Assembly (NCBI GenBank): GCA_045604705.1
Contig: JAZUOO010000068.1
Location: 11,192 to 75,191 of the forward strand
Reading direction: 5' to 3'
Origin: SIG622 sp045604705
Lineage (GTDB): Bacteria; Bacillota; Clostridia; Oscillospirales; CAG-382
Length of the DNA stretch: 64,000 bases
Both the position numbers and the translations under genes were made by a program. Positions 51,010-60,402 of the stretch are shown one piece after another; position 1 is the first letter of the stretch; each line of letters starts with the position of its first letter. The notes beneath the pieces are model-generated. The model was not told where the DNA came from. It did not search any database and saw only the letters and a list, made by a program, of their open reading frames with translations.

Positions 51010-52290
51010 TTATTTACTTAAGATCATTTCAACACACGCAAGCTTTACACAAACACATAAAACATCAACCGCTGCTTTAAGGTCATCACAGCAAGGATAT
51101 GACGGAGCAACTCTAATGTTTCTGTCTCTCGGATCCTTGTGATATGGGAATGCAGCACCTGCCGGTGTAAGAACAATTCCGGCTTCCTTGCATAACTGTA
51201 CTACCCTTTTTGCACATCCATCCATAACGTTAAGACTTATAAAATATCCACCCTTTGGAGAGAGCCATTCTGCAACGCCTGTATATGCAAGCTGTTTGTT
51301 AAATGCATCAAGAATTATCTCAAACTTTGGTCTGAGGATTTCGGCATGACGCTTCATGTATGCATTAACGCCGTCTGCATCCTTGAAATATTTTACGTGT
51401 CGGAGCATATTGAGCTTATCGTGACCTATTGTCTGAATAGTCATTATTTTCTTTATATGCTCAATGTTGGAAACAGAGGAAGCGATAACGGCAACCCCCG
51501 CACCGGGATAGGAAACCTTTGAAGTCGATGTGAATTCGTATACTATGTCGGGGTTTCCGGCTTTCTCGCATTCATCGATAATGTTGAGAAGTTTATCACC
51601 GTCATCTGTCAGGTGGTGAACAATATACGCGTTATCCCAGAATATTCTGAAGTCCTTTGCTGCGGGTTTGAGAGAAGCAAATCTCTTTACGGTCTCATTC
51701 GAATATGTTACCCCTTCCGGATTGGAATATTTTGGAACACACCATATACCCTTTATTGATGCATCGGAAGAAACAAGCTTTTCAACAGCATCCATATCGG
51801 GACCTGTGGGTGTCATATCCACGTTAATCATCTCAATACCGAGAGATTCGCATATACCGAAGTGTCTGTCATAACCGGGACAAGGGCAAAGGAACTTGAT
51901 GCTGCCCTGCTTTCCCCAGGGTGTATCACCACCGGGTACTCCGTAAAGCATTGCTCTTGTAACAGCATCATACATTAGGTTAAGGCTGGAGTTGCCTCCA
52001 ACAATTACTTTATCCGGCGTTACTTCAAGGATTTCTGCAAACAGCTTTTTTGCTTCCGGTATACCATCCACTATGCCGTAGTTTCTGCAGTCTGTTCCGT
52101 TTTCGGTGATGCAGTCACTGTTTTTTATGAGTACCTTTAATAGCTCCTCGCTTATATCAAGCTGATCTGTACCGGGTTTACCTCTTGACATATCAAGCTT
52201 GTAGTTTTTGGAGCATATTTCTTTATATTTACATTTAAGAGCTTCAAGCTCTTTTGTAAGTTCATCTTTCGACGCTGATGAATAATTCAT
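51010..52290 (-). CDS. Aspartate aminotransferase, class Ic type
   Basis: 426 residues, PLP fold type I. The N-terminal LDMSRGKPGTDQLDIS block and the PLP lysine in EFTSTSKVSYPGAG, with FWDNAYIVHHL and NPEGVTYS, are typical of the newer AspAT subgroup Ic found in actinobacteria and Clostridia, not of the classic AAT I. It makes aspartate from oxaloacetate and glutamate, precursor for the adjacent asparagine genes. It starts 47 bp after asnS stops, on the same strand. Confidence 0.88.
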   Translation of the reverse strand: MNYSSASKDELTKELEALKCKYKEICSKNYKLDMSRGKPGTDQLDISEELLKVLIKNSDCITENGTDCRNYGIVDGIPEAKKLFAEILEVTPDKVIVGGNSSLNLMYDAVTRAMLYGVPGGDTPWGKQGSIKFLCPCPGYDRHFGICESLGIEMINVDMTPTGPDMDAVEKLVSSDASIKGIWCVPKYSNPEGVTYSNETVKRFASLKPAAKDFRIFWDNAYIVHHLTDDGDKLLNIIDECEKAGNPDIVYEFTSTSKVSYPGAGVAVIASSVSNIEHIKKIMTIQTIGHDKLNMLRHVKYFKDADGVNAYMKRHAEILRPKFEIILDAFNKQLAYTGVAEWLSPKGGYFISLNVMDGCAKRVVQLCKEAGIVLTPAGAAFPYHKDPRDRNIRVAPSYPCCDDLKAAVDVLCVCVKLACVEMILSK

Positions 52291-52337
52291 CGATATATTC
52301 CTCCGTTTGGTTTTATTACCCTATAATATGAAGAAAA

Positions 52338-53732
52338 TCAAAATTCCGCATTTGATACTGTTCTGGGGAATGGAATTACGTCACGGATGTTGGAGATGCC
52401 TGTTAGATACATGATAAGTCTTTCAAAACCGAGACCGTATCCTGAGTGCTTTGTTCCACCGAATTTACGGAGCTCAAGATACCACCAGTAATCTTCCTTT
52501 TTAAGTCCCAGCTCGTCCATTCTCGCTTCGAGAAGATCAAGTCTTTCCTCTCTCTGAGAACCTCCGATAAGCTCACCTACTCCGGGAACAAGCATATCCA
52601 TAGCCGCAACAGTCTTATTGTCCTCGTTCATTCTCATATAGAATGCCTTAATTTCCTTGGGATAATCGGTTACGAATACAGGCTTGTTGAAAATCTGCTC
52701 GGTGAGGTATCTTTCATGCTCTGTCTGAAGGTCGATGCCCCATCTTACGGGATATTCGAATTCGTGTCCGCTCTTGAGAAGAAGTTCTATTGCTTCGGTA
52801 TAGGTTACATGACCGAAATCTGCGTTTACAAGACCGTTGAGTCTTTCGACAAGCCCCTGGTCAACAAACTTGTTGAAGAACTCTATTTCCTGTGCACATT
52901 CTTCAAGAACATATCTGATAACATATTTTACCATAGCCTCGGAAAGAGCCATGTTGTCGTTAAGGTCTGCAAAAGCAACCTCAGGTTCAATCATCCAGAA
53001 TTCTGCGGCGTGTCTCTGTGTATTAGAGTTTTCCGCTCTGAACGTAGGACCAAATGTGTAGATTTTTCCGTATGCCATTGCAAAACATTCGCCGTTAAGC
53101 TGTCCGGATACAGTAAGATTTGCGGGCTTTTCAAAGAAGTCCTGTGTATAATCAATCTTACCCTCTTCTGTCTTTGGGATATTATCAAGGTCGAGAGTTG
53201 TCACCTTAAACATTTCACCCGCACCCTCACAGTCACTTGCCGTGATAAGAGGAGTATTTACGTATACAAATCCCTGTTCCTGGAAGAACTTGTGGATAGC
53301 GTATGCAGCTGCGGAACGAACTCTGAATGCTGCGTGGAATGTATTTGCTCTCGGACGAAGATGTGCGATGGTTCTGAGGTATTCAAGGCTGTGTCTCTTC
53401 TTCTGGAGAGGATAATCGGGTGTGGACTTACCTTCAACCTCAATCTCGCTTGCCTTAAGCTCAAAGGGCTGTGGAGCATCGGGAGTAAGAACGAGAGTAC
53501 CCTTTACGATAAGGGATGCGGCAACGTTCTGCTTTGAAATATCAGTGTAATTTTCAAGATTGTCTGCCTCGAAAACAACCTGAATCGGCTTGAAGCAGCT
53601 ACCGTCACCAAGCTCGATAAAACCAAATTTATTGCTTGCTCTTATTGTTTTTACCCATCCTGCAACCGTAATTTCCTTGCCGGAGAATGCTTCCGCATCT
53701 TTAAATATGTCTCTTACTGAAATATGTTCCAT
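52338..53732 (-). CDS. asnS: Asparagine--tRNA ligase
   Basis: 464 residues, class IIb synthetase: an N-terminal OB fold (ITVAGWVKTIRASNKFGFIEL), motif 2 around TFGPTFRAENSNTQRHAAEF, and motif 3 GYGLGFERLIMYLTGISNIRDVIPFPR. The absence of the catalytic features of AspRS and the R-A-E-N-S-N motif support AsnRS. It lies 37 bp downstream of asnA. Confidence 0.96.
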   Translation of the reverse strand: MEHISVRDIFKDAEAFSGKEITVAGWVKTIRASNKFGFIELGDGSCFKPIQVVFEADNLENYTDISKQNVAASLIVKGTLVLTPDAPQPFELKASEIEVEGKSTPDYPLQKKRHSLEYLRTIAHLRPRANTFHAAFRVRSAAAYAIHKFFQEQGFVYVNTPLITASDCEGAGEMFKVTTLDLDNIPKTEEGKIDYTQDFFEKPANLTVSGQLNGECFAMAYGKIYTFGPTFRAENSNTQRHAAEFWMIEPEVAFADLNDNMALSEAMVKYVIRYVLEECAQEIEFFNKFVDQGLVERLNGLVNADFGHVTYTEAIELLLKSGHEFEYPVRWGIDLQTEHERYLTEQIFNKPVFVTDYPKEIKAFYMRMNEDNKTVAAMDMLVPGVGELIGGSQREERLDLLEARMDELGLKKEDYWWYLELRKFGGTKHSGYGLGFERLIMYLTGISNIRDVIPFPRTVSNAEF

Positions 53733-53769
53733 GATGATTTCCTTTCGGTAATTTATATTATAGTTTTAA

Positions 53770-54780
53770 TTACAACAAATTGATACCATGCTTTGCAAGT
53801 TCCTCAATGTGTCTTTCCGGCCATATAGCGGACTGCACTTCACCAATGTGAGCCTTGCCGAGAAGAAGCATACAGAGTCTTGACTGACCTATACCACCAC
53901 CAATGGTTAGGGGAAGCTTATCTTCCAAGAGCATTTTATGGAACGTGAACTTTGCTCTCTCCTCACAACCTGCAATCTTAAGCTGTCTTGTAAGCGATTC
54001 CTTATTTACTCTTATTCCCATTGAGGAAATTTCAAAAGCAGAGCCCAGAACATCGTTCCATACCAGTATATCACCGTTAAGCTCCCAGTCATCGTAGTCG
54101 GGTGCTCTTCCATCGTGCTTTTTACCGCTTCTGAGTTTCCCGCCAATCTTGGAAATGAATACCGTCTTCTTTTCCCTGGTGATAGCGTTTTCTCTTTCCT
54201 TTGCGGTAAGTTCGGGGTACATATCTTCAAGAGTTTGTGTATCAACAAAAAATACATCTTCACATACAGTGGACTTGAGCTTAGGGAACGCCACAAGGAG
54301 TTCACACTCGGTTCTCTTGAGAGCTCCTACTATACTGATAACGATATTCTGAAGAAACTCGGTGGTTCTTTCATTTTCATTGATAACTCTTTCCCAATCC
54401 CACTGGTCAACATATATGGAATGTATATTGTCAAGCTCCTCATCACGTCTTATTGCATTCATGTCCGTATAAAGACCGCAACCATGCTCGAAACCGTACT
54501 TGTAAAGAGCGTATCTTTTCCATTTTGCAAGGGAGTGAACAACCTGTACAGACGTACCTGTATCAAGAAGATCAAATTCAACGGGACGTTCAACACCGTT
54601 AAGGTCATCATTAAATCCACTTTCCTTCGCTACAAACATCGGTGCGGAAACTCTTTCAAGATTGAGAGCGTCGGCAAGATGAAATTCAAAACGATCCTTC
54701 GCAAACTTTATAGCTCTTTCTGTTTCCCTAAGAGATAAGACAGAACTATATCCATCCGGTATTACAAAATTACGTGACAT
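53770..54780 (-). CDS. asnA: Aspartate--ammonia ligase (AsnA-type asparagine synthetase)
   Basis: 336 residues, homologous to class II synthetase cores. FVIPDGYSSVLSLRETERAI at the N-terminus, LNGVERPVEFDLLDTG, VVHSLAKWKRYAL, YTDMNAIRRDEELDN and the C-terminal TIGGGIGQSRLCMLLLGK are typical. It makes asparagine from aspartate and free ammonia with ATP. GGGAGG fixes the ATG at 54780 rather than a frame extension to 54801. Together with asnS and the aminotransferase it forms an Asp-to-Asn-to-Asn-tRNA set. No T-box core was found upstream. Confidence 0.96.
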   Translation of the reverse strand: MSRNFVIPDGYSSVLSLRETERAIKFAKDRFEFHLADALNLERVSAPMFVAKESGFNDDLNGVERPVEFDLLDTGTSVQVVHSLAKWKRYALYKYGFEHGCGLYTDMNAIRRDEELDNIHSIYVDQWDWERVINENERTTEFLQNIVISIVGALKRTECELLVAFPKLKSTVCEDVFFVDTQTLEDMYPELTAKERENAITREKKTVFISKIGGKLRSGKKHDGRAPDYDDWELNGDILVWNDVLGSAFEISSMGIRVNKESLTRQLKIAGCEERAKFTFHKMLLEDKLPLTIGGGIGQSRLCMLLLGKAHIGEVQSAIWPERHIEELAKHGINLL

Positions 54781-54816
54781 AGTGCCTCCCGTAACAATCA
54801 AAATATAACATCCTAT

Positions 54817-54845
54817 ATTATAACACCAATTTGAAAGAATTGCAA
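54817..54845 (-). promoter_or_regulatory. Sigma-A promoter of asnA-asnS
   Basis: Minus strand TTGCAA (54840-54845), 17 bp, TATAAT (54817-54822); the leader of about 30 nt leaves no room for a T-box. Confidence 0.85.
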
Positions 54846-55016
54846 TAGCTAAAATGCATTTTTTAAAGATTTTAGGTCATTTTTACATTAAATTACAGTA
54901 TTTTTTGAAATCTTGGTATTCGTTTAATTCAAAATGACAAAGAATTAATTATATATATGCTGATACAGGAATTATTTAATCAATTCGGTTTTTATTTACT
55001 GTGAGCAAGATTGATA

Positions 55017-55045
55017 TTGACAATTCTGAATTTCCGTTGTATAAT
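55017..55045 (+). promoter_or_regulatory. Sigma-A promoter of the ygiQ-type gene
   Basis: TTGACA (55017-55022), 17 bp, TATAAT (55040-55045), both perfect. Confidence 0.9.
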
Positions 55046-55075
55046 TTCAGTATTGAATTCTAAACGGAGAACAGT

Positions 55076-57109
55076 ATGACTTATTTACCAAAACTTGGCT
55101 CAAAACCGATACCGATGTTTCCCTCGGAGCTTCCGGCGGGTGTGGAACAGGTTGACTTTGTATATGTTATAGGCGATGCATACGTTGACCACCCTTCCTT
55201 CGGTACGGCAATCATCTCGAGAATACTTGAAGATGCAGGATTTACTGTCGGTATTATTGCACAGCCGGAATGGAAAACTTCCTTTAAGCCCGCAAGCAAA
55301 ATGGGAGTTACACGGTTTGGCAAGCCGAGGTTAGGGTTTCTTGTCAGTGCGGGAAATATTGACTCAATGGTCGCTCACTACACCGCTTCAAAAAAGAAAC
55401 GCTCAAATGATTATTATTCACCGAATAAAGAAGCAGGACATCGTCCGGACAGGGCTACCATTGTTTACTGCAACAGGATAAGGGAAGCATTCGGGAATGT
55501 TCCGATAATAATCGGCGGTCTTGAGGCATCGCTCAGAAGATTTGCACATTATGATTATTGGGACGACAAAGTCAGAAGAAGTATTCTCATTGATTCGGGT
55601 GCTGATATTCTTTCCTACGGTATGGGTGAATATACCATTCTTACGCTTGCAAGGCTCCTTAACAGGGGTGTTCCGATTGAAAAGATTAAGGATATACGTG
55701 GTACAGTTGTAAAGACTTCGCTTGATTATGTTCCCTCGGGTGAGTATATTGAAACATCGGACTTTGATACATTGAAAACAGATAAGAGAGCTTATGCGGA
55801 GGCTTTTAAGCTACAGTATCAGAATACTGACAGTCACGGAAAGACGCTTATTGAGCTTTATGATAATTGCAAAATTGTCCAGAATCCGCCGGCTCCGATT
55901 CTTACTCGTGAGGAACTTGATAAGGTTTACGCTTTGCCATATACAAGAACATGGCATCCATATTATGATAAATTCGGAGGGATTGCAGCGATTGATGAGG
56001 TGGAATATTCCGTTACTCACAACAGAGGCTGTTTCGGTGGATGTGCTTTCTGTGCTATTGCATATCATCAAGGTAGAAATGTTGTTTCAAGAAGTAAGGA
56101 GTCGGTTCTTGCTGAGGCAAAGCTTCTGACAACTCTGCCAGGTTTCAAAGGTTATATTCACGATGTCGGTGGGCCAACTGCTAATTTCAGGTACAGTCCC
56201 TGCAAGGATGTTCTGGAGGGCAAAAGAGGTGTTTGTAATCACAGGAGATGTCTTGCACCGACGCCGTGTAAAAAGCTCGTGATTGATCACAGTGAATATG
56301 TTGAGATACTGCGTGAAATGAGAAAGATTCCCGGGATAAAAAAGGTTTTTGTACGTTCCGGGGTCAGATTTGACTACATTGTTGCGGATAAGAATCCTAC
56401 TTTTCTTGAAGAGCTTGTTAAGTATCATGTCAGCGGTCAGCTTAAAGTTGCACCGGAACATATATCATCAAAGGTTCTCTCACAGATGGGTAAGCCGAAT
56501 GTGGACATTTACAATACTTTCTGCAACAGATATTTTAAAATCACCGAAAAAGCCGGACTTAAACAGTATCTTGTTCCATATCTTATGTCCTCACATCCGG
56601 GCAGCACAGTGAATGAAGCTTTGGACCTTGCATTATATCTGAAAAAGAATAATATTCGTCCCGAGCAGGTACAGGACTTCTACCCTACTCCGTCAACAGC
56701 TTCGACAACCATGTACTACACGGGAATCAATCCTTTTACCGGAGAAGAGGTATATGTTCCTGCAAGCTATGAGGAAAAGAAAATCCAACGTGCACTTTTA
56801 CAGTATAACCGTACTGAAAACAGGGAGCTTGTGCTCAAAGCAATCAGGCAAACCGGTCGAAAGGATGCGATGATATTACTGGGAAAATCCATAAATTCGT
56901 CTAACAAACGAGAAAACGATTCAAATATTGGAAAATTATCTGTTCAGAAAAACAATACACGTTCGTTAAATAACAGGGATACCACAAAAAACTCACATAC
57001 TTCTTCAAAAAATATTCAGCAAAAGGGTTCTGCAAGCAACGGGAAATCTAAAAAAGGATGGGCAAAAAGCAAGCCGAAAGCGACCAAAGGTACTAAGAAA
57101 AAGCACTGA
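55076..57109 (+). CDS. YgiQ family radical SAM protein
   Basis: 677 residues. After an N-terminal cobalamin-binding-like region (DFVYVIGDAYVDHPSFG, IIIGGLEASLRR) the radical SAM cluster motif reads NRGCFGGCAFCAI, Cys-x3-Cys-x2-Cys, near residues 320-327. PCKDVLEGKRGVCNHRRC, KVFVRSGVRFDYI and LKVAPEHIS follow. The reaction of YgiQ proteins is not established. The last ~75 residues form a low-complexity tail of Ser, Asn and Lys ending in a run of lysines, which would bind nucleic acid or acidic surfaces. Monocistronic. Confidence 0.94.
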   Translation: MTYLPKLGSKPIPMFPSELPAGVEQVDFVYVIGDAYVDHPSFGTAIISRILEDAGFTVGIIAQPEWKTSFKPASKMGVTRFGKPRLGFLVSAGNIDSMVAHYTASKKKRSNDYYSPNKEAGHRPDRATIVYCNRIREAFGNVPIIIGGLEASLRRFAHYDYWDDKVRRSILIDSGADILSYGMGEYTILTLARLLNRGVPIEKIKDIRGTVVKTSLDYVPSGEYIETSDFDTLKTDKRAYAEAFKLQYQNTDSHGKTLIELYDNCKIVQNPPAPILTREELDKVYALPYTRTWHPYYDKFGGIAAIDEVEYSVTHNRGCFGGCAFCAIAYHQGRNVVSRSKESVLAEAKLLTTLPGFKGYIHDVGGPTANFRYSPCKDVLEGKRGVCNHRRCLAPTPCKKLVIDHSEYVEILREMRKIPGIKKVFVRSGVRFDYIVADKNPTFLEELVKYHVSGQLKVAPEHISSKVLSQMGKPNVDIYNTFCNRYFKITEKAGLKQYLVPYLMSSHPGSTVNEALDLALYLKKNNIRPEQVQDFYPTPSTASTTMYYTGINPFTGEEVYVPASYEEKKIQRALLQYNRTENRELVLKAIRQTGRKDAMILLGKSINSSNKRENDSNIGKLSVQKNNTRSLNNRDTTKNSHTSSKNIQQKGSASNGKSKKGWAKSKPKATKGTKKKH

Positions 57110-57329
57110 GAATCAACAAAAAGCAATATGGTGTTATTTTTAAACAAAATACTCTCTTTATCTAAAGTAACAATTTTATGTTGTAATTAATTAACAATGA
57201 GAAATCGTTACAATCTGAGATCTTGCTATCCATATGCAACCTATAACTTTAGGCGATTTATATTTCAAGTGACATATGTAACGAAGTTAAGCTTGCGGAG
57301 CTTCACAAGTAAAATCACTCATTATTTAT
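57110..57329. other. Intergenic region after the ygiQ-type gene
   Basis: AT-rich, without a credible gene; a 66-codon frame at 57197 lacks a ribosome site. A weak inverted match GAAG...CTTC lies around 57282-57304. Confidence 0.4.
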
Positions 57330-57356
57330 GCTCGGTTTTATACCGGGCTTTTTTAT
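57330..57356 (+). terminator. Terminator before the cysteine desulfurase gene
   Basis: GCTCGGT (57330-57336) / ACCGGGC (57342-57348), one T-G pair, followed by TTTTTTAT. It probably ends the ygiQ transcript. Confidence 0.8.
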
Positions 57357-57358
57357 AC

Positions 57359-57387
57359 TTGACAATTAATTGGAATTTTGATATACT
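57359..57387 (+). promoter_or_regulatory. Sigma-A promoter of the cysteine desulfurase gene
   Basis: TTGACA (57359-57364), 17 bp, TATACT (57382-57387). Confidence 0.85.
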
Positions 57388-57421
57388 GTATCGGTAAAAA
57401 ATGAATAAAGAGGGATAAAAT

Positions 57422-58570
57422 TTGCAAGAAATATATTTTGACAACGCTGCAACAACAAGAGTTCTTGAAGGCTCGGCAAAGATTGCTTACGATATAATGG
57501 TAAATAATTACGGAAATCCGTCATCGGTTCACAAGTTTGGTTTCCAAGCGGAAATGCTTCTTAAAGAGGCAAGAAAGGATTTATTATCTACCCTCGGTGC
57601 TGATGATAGAAACTATACTTTGTTTTTTACTGCATCAGGAACTGAAGCGGATAATCTTGCAATCTTAGGCTATGCAAAGCTCATGACAAAAAAAGGAAAC
57701 CGCATTCTCATCGGTAATTCCGAGCATCCTGCCGTATTTGAGTGTAAAAAAGATTTGGAGTCTCTCGGATACGAGGTTCTTTTAATTCCAAATGCGGGCG
57801 GTATGATAGATTATGATTTTGTGCGTAAAAATCTGAATGATAAAACCGTGCTTATTTCCCACATGACGATCAATAATGAAACAGGCGCATTTTATGATAT
57901 TAAAAAACTTTGCAGGATAAGAGATGAGATGGCTCCGAAATGTCTTGTACACACGGATGCTGTTCAGGCTTTTCTTAAAACGGAGAAGAAACTTGCCGCT
58001 TGTAATGCGGATATGATTACAGTGAGTTCTCATAAAGTACATGGCCCAAAGGGAGTTGGTGCTTTACTTTGCAAGAAAGGTATCAGGCTCTCACCTGTTG
58101 TGCTCGGAGGCGGTCAGGAAATGGGAATTCGGAGTGGTACGGAAGCTCTGCCGCTTATTTGTGCATTTGCAAACTCCGCAAAGGTACTTTCAGAAAAATG
58201 CAATGATAATCTTGCAAAAGTACGCACACTACATAATTATGCCTCGGAAAGAATCTCGGTTATGCTTCCGGATGCAATTATTAACAGCGCCCGGAGCTTT
58301 ACTCCATACATTTTAAGTATTTCTATACCGAAAATTAAAAGCGAAGTTATGCTTCGGTATCTTTCTGAAAAAGGAATACATGTTTCTGCCGGTTCTGCCT
58401 GTTCCTCTAAACACAAAGAAAACAGAGTACTGGTTAACTTCGGAGTTTCACCTGCTCTTGCGGATTCTACGTTACGTATCAGCTTCTCGGAGTTTAACAC
58501 GAAGAATGAAATTGATATTCTTGTAAAGGAATTGTCGGACGGCTACAGCACGCTTGCCAAAATAAAATAG
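57422..58570 (+). CDS. Cysteine desulfurase (NifS/IscS family)
   Basis: 382 residues, PLP enzyme releasing sulfur from cysteine as a bound persulfide. YFDNAATTR at the N-terminus, SGTEADNLAI, HTDAVQAF, the PLP lysine in SSHKVHGPKGVGAL and the catalytic cysteine in SAGSACSSKHKEN are all present. The start is TTG at 57422, placed 8 bp after GAGGG. Such an enzyme can supply ThiI, encoded at 12766, with sulfur; no iscU or nifU follows. Confidence 0.94.
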   Translation: MQEIYFDNAATTRVLEGSAKIAYDIMVNNYGNPSSVHKFGFQAEMLLKEARKDLLSTLGADDRNYTLFFTASGTEADNLAILGYAKLMTKKGNRILIGNSEHPAVFECKKDLESLGYEVLLIPNAGGMIDYDFVRKNLNDKTVLISHMTINNETGAFYDIKKLCRIRDEMAPKCLVHTDAVQAFLKTEKKLAACNADMITVSSHKVHGPKGVGALLCKKGIRLSPVVLGGGQEMGIRSGTEALPLICAFANSAKVLSEKCNDNLAKVRTLHNYASERISVMLPDAIINSARSFTPYILSISIPKIKSEVMLRYLSEKGIHVSAGSACSSKHKENRVLVNFGVSPALADSTLRISFSEFNTKNEIDILVKELSDGYSTLAKIK

Positions 58571-58579
58571 AAAAAGAAA

Positions 58580-58616
58580 ATTCACGGGTCCAACAATGGA
58601 TTCCGTGAATATTTTC
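58580..58616. terminator. Bidirectional terminator between the cysteine desulfurase and SulP genes
   Basis: ATTCACGG (58580-58587) / CCGTGAAT (58603-58610) with an inner TCC/GGA pair block, A-rich before and T-rich after, between convergent genes. Confidence 0.8.
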
Positions 58617-58627
58617 GTTTTAAATCT

Positions 58628-59896
58628 TTATTGTTTTTTGATTTTCAGTCGTATCTTTCTCATAAGTATAAATCCTATATACAACACCATACCCACCGCT
58701 ATTGCAACTACAAGATCAAATACAACGGTAAATATAAAGGTAACAACGAGTACGATTATATCGTCTAACGGCGCGGTTTTGCAGATTTGCAAGAAATGAC
58801 GCCATTCACTCATATTATATGCAACCATGAAAAGAATTGCCGCAATTATCGACATGGGTATCCATTTTGCATAGGGCATAAACAAAATAAGAACAAGGAA
58901 CAGAACAACCGAATGAACTATTCCTGAAATCGGGGAGCGACCACCGTTCTTCACGTTTGCGGCAGTTCTTGCTATTGCTCCCGTTGCGGGAATACCACCA
59001 AAAAATGCAGAGCATATGTTACCCGCACCCTGTGCTATAAGCTCGGTGTTAGAGTTATGCTTGTCGTTAATCATCTCATCGGAAACAACACAGGAAAGAA
59101 GCGACTCAATGCCTGCAAGTATAGCAATGGTAAAAGCACTCGGAATGAGTTTTACAATTTTATCAAGTGTAAAATCGGGCATATTAAACATTGGAGGTTT
59201 ATTTGTAATATTGGGATACAGGTCTCCTATAGTGTTCACACCGAAATCAAGCAATTTTACTATCAATACACCTGCAATTACTGCTATGAGTGAGCCGGGA
59301 ATCTTTTTGCTGACACGAGGCCAGAAGATAAGAATTGCAAGTCCGATAAGTCCGATAATAATAGAGAGAATACTTGCCGTAGATATATTGCTTACCACAT
59401 TTGCTGCCTTATCCATAGTTTCAACATTATGTGTACCTGCAGGATATGTTAGTTGCAGAAAGTCCTTGAGCTGTCCAATGGCAATAGTTACGGCAATACC
59501 CGATGTAAAGCCCGTAGTAATGGTATTCGGGATGTATTTTATAAGATTACCAATATGTAGAATCCCCATTAGAATCAATATAACACCTGCAAGCACAGTA
59601 GCAATGGCAAGACCGTCAATGCCATGATCGGCAACTATACCTGCAACAATGACCGCAAATGCGGCTGTGGGTCCCGAAATATTAACACGGCTGCCACCAA
59701 GAAGTGAAATAACAAAACCTGCGACAATGGCAGTGTAAAGTCCCATTTCGGGTTCAACTCCGGATGCTATGGCAAGTGCAATCGACAGTGGCAATGCTAT
59801 AATAGCAACAATTAAACCTGCTATTAAATCATTGAAAAACTGTTTGGAATTATATCCTTTAAGTGTTGTAATAAGCTTTGGCTGAAAGAAATTCAT
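58628..59896 (-). CDS. SulP family anion transporter lacking a STAS domain
   Basis: 422 residues, entirely a multi-helix membrane domain: DLIAGLIVAIIALPLSIALAIASG, GGSRVNISGPTAAF, GIESLLSCVVSDEM, GGIPATGAIARTAANVKNGG. SulP proteins carry sulfate, bicarbonate or dicarboxylates. The ~120-residue cytoplasmic STAS domain usual at the C-terminus is absent: the protein stops after RKIRLKIKKQ and the next gene on the other strand begins to converge at once, so it was not lost by a nearby frameshift. The anion carried is not known. Confidence 0.92.
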   Translation of the reverse strand: MNFFQPKLITTLKGYNSKQFFNDLIAGLIVAIIALPLSIALAIASGVEPEMGLYTAIVAGFVISLLGGSRVNISGPTAAFAVIVAGIVADHGIDGLAIATVLAGVILILMGILHIGNLIKYIPNTITTGFTSGIAVTIAIGQLKDFLQLTYPAGTHNVETMDKAANVVSNISTASILSIIIGLIGLAILIFWPRVSKKIPGSLIAVIAGVLIVKLLDFGVNTIGDLYPNITNKPPMFNMPDFTLDKIVKLIPSAFTIAILAGIESLLSCVVSDEMINDKHNSNTELIAQGAGNICSAFFGGIPATGAIARTAANVKNGGRSPISGIVHSVVLFLVLILFMPYAKWIPMSIIAAILFMVAYNMSEWRHFLQICKTAPLDDIIVLVVTFIFTVVFDLVVAIAVGMVLYIGFILMRKIRLKIKKQ

Positions 59897-59945
59897 TATA
59901 TACGGTCAAAAGACCCTTTCCCCCTAACATTAAATTATCTGTTAT

Positions 59946-59973
59946 ATTATACTATAAATCCCTCTAAATTCAA
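59946..59973 (-). promoter_or_regulatory. Promoter of the SulP gene
   Basis: Minus strand TTGAAT (59968-59973), 16 bp, TATAAT (59946-59951). Confidence 0.7.
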
Positions 59974-60236
59974 GTAATTTAAATAACATTTTTTAAAATT
60001 TTTTCAACAAAACAACAATTAATAATCAATTTAGTACCTTATTCATTACGAATAAAACCTTTCTGTTAAAGTAAAAATATTATACCATACAACCTCTTTT
60101 TTTGATGCAACTCAAATTAACAAGCAGAATTTTTCATTTAAATGACTGACAAAGACGTAGTGTTTCTATTTTAATATGATATTTCTTTAAAAATAGTTTT
60201 GTCAGAAATCATGATTATGTTTATTGTCAAAAATAC
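59974..60236. other. AT-rich non-coding stretch
   Basis: No gene, hairpin or repeat recognised. It separates the SulP promoter from the guaA-type terminator. Confidence 0.4.
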
Positions 60237-60239
60237 TAA

Positions 60240-60271
60240 AAGTGGCTTAAACACTGCGTTTAAAGCCACTT
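60240..60271. terminator. Strong hairpin downstream of the guaA-like 3' end
   Basis: AAGTGGCTT-AAAC pairs with GTTT-A-AAGCCACTT (one bulged A), loop ACTGC; the flanks are A/T-rich in both directions. Read on the minus strand it comes 17 bp after the Trp-Glu-stop codons, as a guaA terminator would. Confidence 0.8.
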
Positions 60272-60287
60272 AAATATTTTTATGAAA

Positions 60288-60308
60288 TCATTCCCACTCG
60301 ATAAAGTT
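60288..60308 (-). other. Attachment-site candidate: 3' terminal codons of guaA
   Basis: On the minus strand the codons for Asn-Phe-Ile-Glu-Trp-Glu-stop appear here. GMP synthase proteins end in Thr-Ile-Glu-Trp-Glu or close variants, and the guaA 3' end is a known integration target of tyrosine-recombinase elements. No guaA coding sequence precedes it in this frame, so only the duplicated core is present. A terminator follows at the right distance. Interpretation as attR-like junction is inference. Confidence 0.6.
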
Positions 60309-60402
60309 TTCTTATTACTAAACTTATTTGTTTAGTGTTTTATGGATTTTAGCGTGTATTTCCTCTCTAATCTCCATATTATTTTACTTTGCTAGATTTT
60401 TT

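Noticed and set aside
52446..53537. A 363-codon open frame on the plus strand
   Set aside because: It is entirely antisense to asnS, has no ribosome site, and its translation is Cys/Phe-rich without any family pattern; a frame shadow.
54115..54738. A 207-codon plus-strand frame
   Set aside because: Antisense to asnA; no ribosome site; composition of a shadow frame.
57197..57397. A 66-codon frame between the ygiQ-type and desulfurase genes
   Set aside because: Crosses a terminator and a consensus promoter, with no ribosome site.
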